Origin: Lunularia cruciata
Lineage: Eukaryota > Streptophyta > Marchantiopsida > Lunulariales > Lunulariaceae
Length of the DNA stretch: 64,000 nt
Reading direction: 5' to 3'
Assembly (NCBI GenBank): GCA_948567375.1
Contig: OX419761.1
Span: forward strand, 52,330,501 to 52,394,500
In this document: positions 36,259 to 47,002 of the stretch, one piece after another
Layout of the letters: every line of letters begins with the position of its first letter
How positions within the stretch are numbered: position 1 is the stretch's first letter
Made by a program: the position numbers and the translations under genes
Notes under the pieces: model-generated
What the model was told of the DNA's origin: nothing
Database searches by the model: none
Seen by the model: only the letters and a program-made list of their open reading frames with translations

Positions 36259-36822
36259 CTAGAATTCTATAAATAGGGCAGTGTATCTTGCCAACTCCTC
36301 CGAAGTGACTGTCTTCAAAATTTTCAAAATTTTCCCTTCAGTCAAGACAACATCTTGACAGTCATCAAGGTTGATGACTCCTTCAATGTGGCTTACTTGG
36401 CTTAATCCAAGGTGAGCTGCCATCAACCCCCCTTCCTCCAAGTCCGGTTCACCTGAGGCGAGGTCATATGGATCTTCATCTTTGACATCCACCTTGTAGC
36501 ATTCCAAGTAATTGACTTGAACTTTGTCGATGAGTCTTTGGATTCGTCCTTGCCTTCTAAAAAACTAGTTTCCCCGAGATGTGGAACCTTTGTCCAACTC
36601 ACAATCACCAACTTCTGGTCTTTGGACAAAATGTCCTTGAACCATAGCTTCTGCTGGTGCCAATCCACCACAACTTGGGCACTATACAACTAGGGTCTTT
36701 TGATCAATAGTGGGTAACCAGTTTTGGTCACTGGTCGCAACACAATATAATTCAACTTGAAGGGCACCCCTCCATCGTGGTAACATTTGACAGCATGGCC
36801 AATGGCCGTCTCCTGGTTTGGT
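36259..36822 (-). pseudogene. Family 2 protease end and PR-RT linker, broken
   Basis: The minus strand encodes the end of protease (GCPSS/VELYCVAT region and the site equivalent to YPLLI.KP), then LYSAQVVVDWHQQKLWFKDILSKD, an acidic linker and NATR/ECYKVDVKDEDPYDLASGE before RT. The protease is interrupted at 36822/40671 by the inserted LTR copy 8; the active-site half is at 40671-40996. Confidence 0.65.
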
Positions 36823-37620
36823 TGTGATAACCCGATAAATATCACTTTTACGGTAATCGCATAAGTAAAGTTTGTTCTCGTAGATATACGAGTCAGAATT
36901 GGTCAAATACAAAGTCAAACAGTAACAATGTAGTTCTTCTTGGTTGCATCTTTAATCTCTCAAGTAGAAACCACACCCAGAAGAGAGTAACAAGCACTGA
37001 CTTGCTGTCTTGTCACAAATTAACACTTCTTAATCACAACTCCATCAAATCTTTCCAAACAATCTTGATTGTGATGATTCAGGCTCTCCCAAAAACGGCA
37101 CTTCATTGCAAAACAACTTCACCTCAGAATTGTGTTCCACCCTTCCACTTGAAGGCACAACTTCCTCGATCAAAATTGCTTCACATCAACCTCACACTGC
37201 ACTCACAAATGCAGAATACTACCAACACTACAATTCCTCTCAGATTTGTCAAGGCATTGCTCCGATTGCACTTCACTCAGGATCAAACACACAGAATGAA
37301 GATCAAGGCTGCGGAATCCAACATCCAACAAGCACACTTACTTGCACTTTGAATTTTTCCACACACTCCCAAACACAAGCACAAAGTTGATACTCGGAAT
37401 CAAGCTTAAGCGACGAGCATTGCTTCACAACACTTTGCTTTATCTATTCTCAGAAATAATGAGCACTGGACGACATTTGACTGCAAATGCCACTCTTAAG
37501 TAGTGAAACAATCGACAATTATCTTCCTAAGGTACCTCTTCCTAATGACTCTACAAACCTGTAGATCCGAAATGACAATGCACCTCTTCATATCTGCCTA
37601 TTCAAATCTCAAATTGGTTT

Positions 37621-40257
37621 CTAATCTGATTCGATGTCTACTTCTTCCTTGGCTTTCAAACCCAATCCTGAAATAATTGTACTTCCTACTCCTCTGTCCT
37701 TGGGTTTCAAATCTTCTACTTCTTTTACCAGATCCAGCAATTCTCTTTATTGATCTGAAATTCCACTAGTGGGTAATCTATCTAACTCCTTATGTCATCG
37801 ACCCACTCTTCTTTAATGTCTCCACTTGTAACTCCAAAGATATCTTTACTCCTTCATCTACCTCGGGTTTTGCTCTTACATCCTTCCGAAGTGTATCTAT
37901 ATCCAACTTCACTAAGTCTAATCTAATTGCAATATTATCTTCTACCTCTAGTATTTCCTATCTACACGAGTTCTGAGACTAATCAACACCGCGTTCAAAT
38001 TGGTGTCTTTCACCTGTCTCCTCCTTGTCTCCTGCACCAACAACTTCAACTCGTGTAGCCTCATCGCTTCAATCCGAATGATGGCTTCTGCACTTAGCAT
38101 CGTGTTCATTCTAAGTACAATCTCCTTCTGTGGCTCCAATGTCATCTTCCTCTCACGCTCTCAATCTGCAAGCCAATCCTCTCTGTACATCGCCAACTCC
38201 GCTTCAAACTCGGCTTTCACAGTTTCTTTCTCCTTCTCCTTCTGCTCAATCTTCTCCTCCTATTTACAAAGTAACTCTCATAATCTATCTTCTTCCCTAT
38301 ATCTTACTACCAACTCCCTTTGCCAGAGTTGCTTCTTCTCTTCTACGCTCTCCATCACTCTATCGAGCTCTTGTTCCTTCATTGCTACCCTCGCCATAGC
38401 ATGGATAAGTTCTAATCTTGAATCAGCAAACTGCTGCTTCAAAATTTCATACTCAGCTACTTGTCTTTCCCTCGCTATGTCACTCTTCTTAACAAAATCC
38501 TCTTGATACATCACTTCTCTCTTCAAGTCTTCAATTACTTGATTCTTCACTACTGCCTCCTCTCGTAGTACTTCCCTTTCCTCCTGACCTCGCGTTATAA
38601 TCTTCTTCAACTCCGAGTTCTCTTCTTCTAATCTTGATAACACCTGCAAAATAGTCTTCACCTCTGGACAAGTCGACTGCAACTCCTTCTTCCTGTGCTC
38701 CAATTTCACCAACAATGGACACACGATCTCCCACAGGTACTCCATTCCATTGCTCGCAACTACTTCTTCTCGCGTAACAATCTCCCTTCTTACTTCTTGT
38801 TCTCCCGATACTTGCCTTCATCTCTGCAGTCTTCATATTGGAATCGACGCCTCACTTCCCAAGCTAGCGTTCACTTCTTCCCTTGCCTTACTCGGACCCG
38901 CTTCACACTTCGCCTTGTGTCTTGAACGAACTCCCCTCTGGATTGCAATCTTCTTCTCCTCGGGCTGAGGTATCTCGTCCTCCAACTTCGTATTGTCTTC
39001 TGGCTCAAGCTCCACCTGAACTTCTTCTTCTTCCTCCATAGTAGCTGGTACCGACGTCATTTCTCCACCTTCATCATTGTTGCTACTCGTATCTCCAGTT
39101 TGCAGCGTTAGCTTTGGTTCTTCTTTGTGTTCCGAGTCTTTGGACTTACACTCGGCTTCACTTTCCAAGTCTTTGTCTTCTGATGCGATCTCCACCATGC
39201 CTCTCCTCGGGTTTCCTCTCCTGGTCTTTCGAGGTCTTGTCTTTGTCTTCTGATGCGATCTCCACCATGCCTCTCCTCGGGTTTCCTCTCCTGGTCTTTC
39301 GAGGTCTTGTCTTGTCTTCGGTTTTGCCTTGCCGACTCTGCTTCTTTGACTTCAGAGTACTTACTTCTATCTCTAAGCTCTTCCCCGTCTTTGTGTAGTA
39401 CTCATCTATGCTTCGGATTTGAAGGATATACTACTGCTCCTCTATGTTGACTTCTCTTCTCAAGATGAAAGTGCGACACCATTCAATTTTGCTCCACCGA
39501 GTTGAGCAAATTCAACCTGAGGTAAAAATGTGCTGCAAATGGCACGATGTAATGTGGATGCGACTTATCCCGCAAATTCCACACCATTTGTCGCATCCTT
39601 CCATGGAAGCACCTCGCCTAGTTGATTGGTTCTCCTGCAAACAACTTATGGAAGAACACCGCTTGGTGTTTCATCACATAAGTCATTCTCTCCGGCTTCA
39701 GGATTTTCCATGAGAGCACTCACGATCCCTCTCTTCAATGGATCCTTGTAACTCTCAACCTTGTATCCGTTCTTTGTTCTCTTTGAAGAGAAAATGTCTC
39801 TCACTTCCTAGGTTTCTTCTGCTACTTCTTCCTTACCTAAGAAGGTGGCACCCTGCTCCATGCCTGCTTCTCTCCCAAGCACTAATCTCCAATCCAACTC
39901 TGTCCAGCAAGCTGGATTTCCTCTCTTCCCCTCTTCCTCGGGGCCATCAAACTTGCTCTAGATAATCTCAATCATGAACCGTGGAAAACTGACATTCCAG
40001 TTCCATGCAAAGAACGTAATCCAAAGTCGGCTCAAGACTTCGATTCTTGCAATTACGTCTAACCTCCGAATTGCATGATTCCTCACTACAAATTTGGAGT
40101 TCTTCTTTCCTCCTCCCATCTCTCCTGCTTTCTCAATGTCTCTCGGTTTCACTCTCTCAACTTCTCCCTTACACACTAATGCGTCTTCAACTCTATTTTC
40201 CTTCCCACAATCACATGCAGGATGACTTCTCAATGGTGAAGGAAAATTGCTCGACAT
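37621..40257 (-). pseudogene. LTR-encoded coiled-coil protein, copy 8 (subfamily B), broken
   Basis: It starts MSSNFPSPLRSHP at 40257 and keeps VRNHAIRRLDVIARIEVL and WITFFAWNWNVSFPRFMIEI (39958-40257). The middle of the N-terminal domain is decayed but shows KNGYKVESYKDP and the HQAVFFHKLFAGE block. A 121-residue acidic linker block covers 38833-39198, coiled coil covers 38278-38745, and the C-terminal part (37948-38145 and on to the stop at 37621) has LHELKLLVQETRRR. A 70-bp tandem duplication in the linker and other frameshifts break it. Position and spacing match copies 7 and 9. Confidence 0.72.
39171..39310. repeat. Perfect 70-bp tandem duplication
   Basis: 39171-39240 and 39241-39310 are identical. 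The length is not a multiple of three, so it shifts the frame of the U3 ORF in copy 8. The other copies have a single unit. The lack of any difference between the two units points to a recent event. Confidence 0.9.
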
Positions 40258-40276
40258 TGCTTTGTCGTGAGCTTGA

Positions 40277-40284
40277 TTTTTATA
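40277..40284 (-). promoter_or_regulatory. TATA box before the U3 ORF (copy 8)
   Basis: TATAAAAA on the minus strand, 27 bp before the ATG at 40257, the same spacing as in copies 7 and 9. Confidence 0.5.
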
Positions 40285-40535
40285 GAGTCGCGCTTTCTTT
40301 GTCTCTCTTCAATTCGAGTTTCTACTGAGAAATCACACCTTGTGCATGCACCTATCACTATCAATCGTACTTCACACGTATGGGCCGCCGGTTTTGAACG
40401 GTCCCTTCTTGAATTTCTCACCCCAACGAAAGGTTGTTAGACTGTCTTTGCCTCGGGTTGAGCTCCCCCCGATACAAAGACTCCTTACTTTGGGTTGTAT
40501 GCTGACAGGGCATTTCCGAGTACTTCGCCTTATGA

Positions 40536-40557
40536 CCCAAAGTCACTTTACTTTGGG
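40536..40557. promoter_or_regulatory. Palindrome in U3 of family 2
   Basis: CCCAAAGT and ACTTTGGG arms of 8 bp flank CACTTT. Related words (ACCCAAAGTAAAGTGACTT, CAACCCAAAGTAAGG) recur in the same U3 part of copies 3, 6, 7 and 9. It could be a transcription-factor site or an RNA hairpin; this is inference. Confidence 0.35.
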
Positions 40558-40670
40558 TTTCATCCTAAAGACTCTTTTCTTCACCTTCTTTGGCCATACA
40601 GGCACAATCCGACTTCTCTATACACTTCTTCTTCTTTATTTTGAAAAAAAACAAAAATGTGGGCACTAGA

Positions 40671-40996
40671 TTGGTCTGCAAATTTCAATACTCGGGGTGT
40701 TGGTTCAAACGTATGATACCCTTGTCAATTTGCAGTATCCTTGGTCATGACATTCACACCGGAACCCGAATCCATGGGTATTGATGTGATCATGCACCCA
40801 GCAATTTGCGCATCAACCTCAGGAGATCCCTGATCTTCTTGTTCAATACAATATATGGCGGGCAGGTCTTTCTTGGACATTGATCCTACTTTCTTGAGGG
40901 CCAAATTCAGCTGCCTTTTGTACAGCTTGTTGTCTTCCCACAATTGCTTAAATGCAACATTTGCATTTGTAGCTGCCAAATCCGCTACAATATCGT
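40671..40996 (-). pseudogene. Family 2 protease active-site half
   Basis: Minus strand: FKQLWEDNKLYKRQLNLALK, then AQIAGCMITSIPMDSGSGVNVM with the Asp-Ser-Gly active site of an aspartic protease, then TAN. It continues at 36822 on the other side of LTR copy 8. On the right it is cut near 40,997-41,000 by a family 1 LTR fragment, so gag of this element is missing. Confidence 0.7.
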
Positions 40997-41000
40997 ATTA

Positions 41001-41300
41001 GGATATTCCTTTCTACTTTTTGACTTTACTTGACTTTTAGTCTAGTAACTTGAGTTATTGCGATAATTAGTAACTTTGGTACATAACTATTTCACAAGTA
41101 TATAAACAAGGGGTGTGGAGGTACTCATTATCCTTTCATTTGCAACTATCTCTCTCTCATTGAGTTCTCTAGCGAGCAATGTCTTGAATCTTGGAGTGTT
41201 AGCCTTGGAGGAGTATGATGGAGTTGGGGTTCCTTGCCTTCTTAGTCCATGGTACGCTACCATAATAGCCATCGGAGGTTCATCCTCAGTGAGAGACAGG
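41001..41300 (+). repeat. Family 1 LTR, 3' part
   Basis: GGATATTCCTTTCTACTTTT through GACAGGCCGGCTCACA matches the last 300 bp of the family 1 LTR, including TATATAAA. The left part is missing. The right end is a true LTR end and abuts the integrase gene of the family 1 copy on the minus strand. Confidence 0.85.
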
Positions 41301-44104
41301 CCGGCTCACAAGCAAACATCATGCACAAGGTCTGATTGGTTCTCTTTGCCAAGCCATTGGAATTTGGCTTATAGGATGTAGTTACTCTATGTGTGATAGA
41401 GAAATATTGTAGCATGGTTGTAGTGATGCTTCCTGTAAACTCTCCTCCTCTATCAAAAACCAACTCCAAAGGGCATCCAAACCTAGTTATAATGTGTTCA
41501 TAAAGAAATCTACCCACTTCATCTTCATTCTTGTCCCTCAATGGTATAGCCTCAATCCACTTGGTAGGTAATCAATAACTACCACAATGTACCAATTGTT
41601 CTTTGGGGTTCTATTGGGGTTCTATTGCGAGGACCTACAAAATCAATTCCCCGCTTCTCAAAAGGTCCTAGCAATGGAATTGATCTAAGTGGTGGAGTGG
41701 ATGTAGACTTTCTAGCAAAAGCTTGACAAACATGACAAGTTTTGCAATAATCAAGAAAATCCTTGAAAGCCCCTCTCCACTGGTAACTTGCATCTAGAAT
41801 CTTGAAAGCAATCACCTTTCTTGCAAAGTGTCCTCCACAAACTAAACCTTCATGAAACTCCTTTATGAGTAGGATAGACTCTTCCTTACCCACTACTCTT
41901 TGAAGTAGACCATCTACTCCTTGGTGAAAAAGAATATCCTCCACCATTGTGTAAGGTCTAGATCTTGCTGCAAGGGCCTTCCTCTCCCTAGCATGCATCC
42001 CTTTTGGATAGTTACCTATTGCCACAAAATCCAAAATCTCCTTGAGTGATTGAGATTGTCATGAGCTCCTCATCCAAGAAGGAATCATCTATTGGCTCAT
42101 CCCCATCATGATCATAAGCCCTAGATAACAAATCAACAATTGCATGTTTCTTTCCTTGCCTATCCCCAATGGTGTAGTCATACTCAAACAAGAGTATCAT
42201 CCATCTTGATAGCCTCCCATCCACATTAGGCTTGTTGAAGATGTACTTCAAAGCCTTGTGATCTGTGACAATTGTGGCTTTCCTTCCAATCAGGTAGTGT
42301 CTAAACTTCTTGAGACCAAAGATCACTACCAACCCTTGTCTCTCTATGACAAAGTAGTTCTTTTCTGTTAAACCATGTGCCTACTAGCATAAGCTATTGG
42401 ATGATCATGCCTATCTTGGTCTAATTGACCAACAGTGCATCCTATAGCTACATTAGAAGTATCAATGTAGAGGATGAAAGGCTTACTCCAATCAAGTTTA
42501 CCAAGAATTGGAGCTACAACAAGGGGTTGTTTGAGCTCCTCAAAAGCTTTGAGAGCCTTCTTGTCTTCCAAAATTACCATGTAATCTACACCTTTGTTCA
42601 TGTAGATGGTCAATACATAAGCCTTGTTGGAAAATGAGAAGATGAACCTCCTATAGTACCCAAATATCCCCAAGCATTGACATAGCTTTTTCAAACTTGA
42701 AGGGAATGGAAGGTCTGGGATTTTCCTCACCTTCTCAAGATCAACTGATATTTCATTCTTGGAGATAATGTACCCTAAAAGTAGACCTTGTTCACATCCA
42801 AAAATGCAATTCTCTAGGTTGAGTGATGCATTTGCCTCATCCAAGTGTTGCAAGACCTTGATTAGGTGCTCAAAGTGCTTCTCCTTGTTCCCATAGACAC
42901 AAAAGTCATCAATGAAGTCTCTCACAAATTTCCCAATGAAAGGTTCAAATACCTTGTTCAGGAACTATTGAAATGTGGCTGGAGCATTGCAAAGCCTAAA
43001 AGGCACGACCTTGAAAGCGTAAGTTCTCCAAGGTGTGGTGAGTGTGGTGAGTTGTTGATGCTCTAGTGCAATCTAGATTTGGTTATACCCACTATTACCA
43101 TCTCAAAATTGTACCTCTCATGACCTGCAATCTCCTCCAAGATCTCATCAATGAATGGCAAAGTGTAAGAGTCCTTCTTAGTAACAACATTAAGCTTCTT
43201 GTAATCCATACATACCCAAAGCTTGCCATTCTTTTTCTTCACAATCACAATGGGAGACACCCATTCCAAATTCTCCACCTCAAAGATAAATCCAGCCTCC
43301 TTCAGCTTATCAATCTACTCCTTTACCACCAAAGATATTAGTGGGCTAATGCAATGTTGCTTTTGGCAGACTGGTCTTGCATGTGATTCCACCTCAATCT
43401 TGTGCTCCTCCAAGGTGACTTCCTTTAGATCCTTGTTACTAAAGGCAAACACATGGATAAACTTACTAAAAATCTCCTAAATCTCACCTTCTCCTCTTTG
43501 GTAACATTTGGACCATACTTGAGAGTAGATAACCTCCTTTCTATCTCCTCAAGTGTCAATGGCAATTTATTTGGGTCCGTCAAAACCTCTGGCTTAGGTG
43601 GAAAATCCATATCACACAAAGGATACATATTTGAATCCAATTCAGATTCATCCTCCGTGGAAGTCTCCTCATCCATGCTTGTATCCACACCTGAAGCTCT
43701 TTCTTCTGAATCTGATTCCCAATAATCAGAAGATGGTGTATCTAAATATGAAGTGATGGTGGTGTTAGTCATAGGAATTGTGACTTTATGGTTTGATGGC
43801 CCAATCCTCAAGTACCCTTTGTGCCATCAATCAATTGTGCATGCTGCTCTCAACCATGGCCTCCCAAGAAGTAAGTCATAGCTTGAATCCTTTAAGAGTT
43901 GGAAAGTCATGAGATTTTGAACTCCCATAATTAAAACTACCACCTTATCCATCACCCCTACTGGTTGAACTTGTTGCTTTCTTGCCATGCTCACCACAAT
44001 GTTGAAGGTCTAGAGGGTATCATACTTAACTTCTTCATCAACCTTTTTGACATGGCATTAAATGCTGATCCTCCATCAACCAATGCATCCTTGATGTTGT
44101 GGCT
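41301..44104 (-). pseudogene. Family 1 pol on the minus strand, broken
   Basis: From 44104 downwards: protease with ALVDGGSA, the Ser/Glu-rich linker (YPLCDMDFPPKPEVL, 43425-43811), RT fingers EWVSPIVIVKKKNGKLWVC and KLNVVTKKDSYTLPFIDEILEE (43063-43278), RT palm RDFIDDFCVYGNKEKHFEHL and FGYYRRFIFSFSNKAY (42368-42925), RNase H with YIDTSNVAIGC and VTDHKALKYIF (42012-42460), and integrase with KEFHEGLVCGGHF and CKTCHVCQAFARKS, IDFVGP and GGEFTG (41257-42034). Stops and frameshifts lie between the blocks. It ends within integrase at the LTR end at 41300. The downstream end of integrase is missing. Confidence 0.8.
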
Positions 44105-44789
44105 TGTGAGCCGGCCTGTCTCTCACTCAAGATGAACCTCTAATGGCTATTATGGTAGCGCACCATGGACTAAGAAGGCAAGGAACCCCAACTCCATCAT
44201 ACTCCTCCAAGGCTAACACTCCAAGACTCAAGACATTGCTCACTAGAGAACTCAATGAGAGAGAGGTAGTTGAAAAATGAAAGGATGATGAGTACTTCCT
44301 CACCCCTTGTTTCTATACTTGTGAAATAGTTATGCACCAAAGTTACTAATTATTGGAGTAACTCAAGTTACTAGGCTAAAAGTCAAGTAAAGTCAAAAAG
44401 TAGAAAGGAATAACCATTCACATGGACATATTACCCTAAGCATGTGATCTTATCTTGACCCAACCACTAAGTCAAGGATTCCTTCACATGGGCTATCCTT
44501 GGACTATAGAAGAATCCAAAACAAAAAGGCTTACGGGCCCAAGAGTTCTTAACTCTTTCCTCAAAGCCAAATACCTAGGAATAATACCAAGTCAACACAC
44601 TAAAATCCAAAATAGTGGTGCTCATCTTTTCTACTTCCTCTAAAGTAAGGTCCCCTCTATCTTAGCTATGACTAACTTTAGCTAACCATGACTAATATAG
44701 AACCATCCTCTATCTCTATATAAATAATATCTCTTAAGTACTAGTAATACCAAGCTAAATACCACACACATACACAAATAGGTGTTACA
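44105..44789 (-). mobile_element. Family 1 solo LTR
   Basis: The minus-strand image of a full LTR, TGTGAGCCGGCC...AAATAGGTGTTACA, 685 bp. It sits in the protease region of a family 1 gene of the same orientation, just upstream of the active site. The flanks GGCT (44101-44104) and GATC (44790-44793) correspond to GACC in uninterrupted copies, consistent with a 4-bp target duplication that has since mutated. Confidence 0.8.
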
Positions 44790-45466
44790 GATCATTCACT
44801 CTCACATCAATCTTGGACGCATATTCACAAGCCTCCCAAGGTACTGGTTTGGTATCCACTACCCTCATTGATATTGGAGCTTTTGCCTTCTTCTTCCTCT
44901 TGCTCCTTGTAGAACTCAAACCACCTCTAAGCTCCTTTCTCAAGGTAGGGTTCAAAGCAATCAATTGGCCCACTGTGATGTTAGCCTTGTGACTACCAAC
45001 ATCTTCCAATAGATTGTAGTTCCATTGTTGCTTGGAGACCAAGAAGTCCTCCATCTCCAACTTCTTTCTTGGAGTGATTGTTGTTGATGGTGTTGAAATT
45101 CTTATGCAAGTGCTTCTAGTAGGCATAGGAGTATCTTGGCTAGGAGTAAATCCTTGAGAAGAGTGCACATCCTCTACAAAATGAGCTCTCTTCTTCTCTT
45201 GTGCCAAAAGATCCAAATGAAGACCTTTGGAGTTTGAGCACTCCTCCTTCTCATACTTTCTCTCAACCACATTATGAATGCTATCCCCTTACATTTTTTT
45301 GGATTAACAGCCGCTTGGGTTTCACTTCCTCCCTCTTTCACTCTATTGAAATCCTTCATAACCCCTTCCTCCATGGTAAGTGGAATTTGGGCAATTCCTT
45401 TGGTTATGGTCTCTTCCTCCACAACCAAAACAATTTCTATCATTGAAATTGTTGACTGGTTGGCAT
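44790..45466 (-). pseudogene. Family 1 gag C-terminal part, minus strand
   Basis: The minus strand encodes KIDVRVN, VVDTKPVPWEACEYASK, ANITVGQLIALNPTLRKELRGG, DFLVSKQQWNYN, KKRAHFVEDVHSSQGF (44785-45270), and above it the zinc-knuckle region, ending in NNFNDR near 45,460. It is the part upstream of 41301-44104. It stops at an inverted junction at 45466, so the first part of gag is missing. Confidence 0.75.
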
Positions 45467-47002
45467 AGGGGCCATGCTCACCAAGAATTTTGTGGGAGGG
45501 TTGAGACCACAAATTAGAAGCAAGGAGAGATATGAGAAACCTTCTTCCAAGGTTGAAGCTATCAAGATTGCAATTTGTATAGAGGAGAGTTTGGAAGGAG
45601 ACAAGAGTGATTTGGTGGTGAAGGAGGTTATGCATCCTCCTCAAGGCTACAAGTATGGTATAAATTATGATACTTTGGTGGCAAGGGTTGCACCACAAGT
45701 AGTAGTTGCTCCAGTTCTTGCACCTCCACCAAAGGATCCACTTCAAACCATCACAGAACAACTTGTAGATCTCAAGATCAATGTGGTGCAACTATGGGAG
45801 AAGAGAGAGGTGGATTAGAATATAGGGAGAGAGCCTAGGAGTTATGGAAACTATCCATATAGAGGAGGTCAACCAACCAACAATTTCAATGATATAAATT
45901 GTTTTGGTTGTGGAGGAAGAGGCCATATCCAAAGGAATTGCCCAAATTCCACTTACCGTGGAGGAAGGGTTATGAGGGAGCCAACAGAGGGAAAGAGGGA
46001 GGTAGTGAAACCCAAGTGGCTCCTAACCCAAACAAAGGTAAGGAGATAAAATCCATAGATGTGGTTGAGAGCAAGTATGAGAAGGGAGAGTGCTCAAACT
46101 CCAAGGGTCTTAATTTGGAGCTTTTGGCACAAGAGAAGAAGAGAGCTCGTTTTGCAAAGAATGTTCACTCTTCTCAAGGATTTACTCCAAGCAAGGATAC
46201 TCCTATGTCTACTAGGAGCACTCACACCTCAACACAATCAACAACAAAGACTCCAAGGAAGAAGTTGGGGATGGAGGATTTCTTGATTTCAAAGCAACAA
46301 TGGAACTACAATGTGTTGGAGGATGTTGGTAGTCACAAGGCTAACATCACAATGGGCCAATTGATTGCTTTGAACCCTACCTTGAGAAAGGAGCTTAGAG
46401 GTGGTTTGTGTTCTACAAGGAGCAACAAGAGGAAGAAGGTAAAAGCTCTAGTATCAATAGGGGTGGTGGATGCCAAGCCAACACCATGGGAGGCTTGTGA
46501 ATATACCTCCAAGATTGATGTGAGAGTGAATGGTCACAACATCAAGGATGCACTTGTTGATGGAGGATCAGTAGTGAATGCCTTGTTAGAAAGGTTGATG
46601 AAGAAGTTGGGTATGATACACTCAAGACCTTCAACATTTGTGGTGAGCATGGCAAACAAGCAACAAGTTTGGCCAGTAGGGGTGATGGATAAAGTGTTAG
46701 TTTCAGTAATGGGAGTTCAAAATCTCATGACTTTCCAAGTCTTGAAGGATTCAAGCTATGACCTACTTCTTGGAAGACCATGGTTGAGAGCAGCACGCAC
46801 AATTGATAGATGGCACAAAGGGTACTTGAGGATTGGGCCACCAGACCATAGAGTCATAGTTCCTATGACTAATACCACCAACACTTCACATTCAAATACA
46901 CCATCTTCTAATTATTGGGAATCAGATTCAGAAGAAGGAGCTTCAGGTGTGGATACAAGCATGGAGGAGGAGACTTCCACAGAGGAGGATGAATCTAAAT
47001 AG
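45467..47002 (+). pseudogene. Family 1 gag and protease, plus strand, 5' truncated
   Basis: The copy begins in the middle of gag (IGAMLTKNFVGGLRPQIRSK). It shows LWEKREVD followed by a stop, the zinc knuckle CFGCGGRGHIQRNC, and then a 367-residue block (45899-47002) through KKRARFAKNVHSSQGF, DFLISKQQWNYNVLEDVGSH, and protease ALVDGGSVVNALLERL. It ends at a TAG where the young element reads Glu-Ser (acidic linker). Missing relative to the young copy: LTR, leader and about 135 codons of gag. Confidence 0.8.

Larger units (their letters stand above)
36823..40670 (-). mobile_element. Family 2 solo giant LTR, copy 8 (subfamily B)
   Basis: It runs from TGTGATAACCCG to GTGGGCACTAGA, 3,848 bp, flanked by the perfect 5-bp duplication TTGGT (36818-36822 and 40671-40675). 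Removing it joins the two halves of the family 2 protease as in the copy at 28.9 kb. It is therefore a solo LTR inserted into a family 2 pol gene, not the 5' LTR of that element. Confidence 0.87.

Noticed and set aside
36823-40670. Copy 8 as the 5' LTR of the element at 29741-36822
   Set aside because: It has its own TTGGT target duplication, and protease coding continues on its far side.
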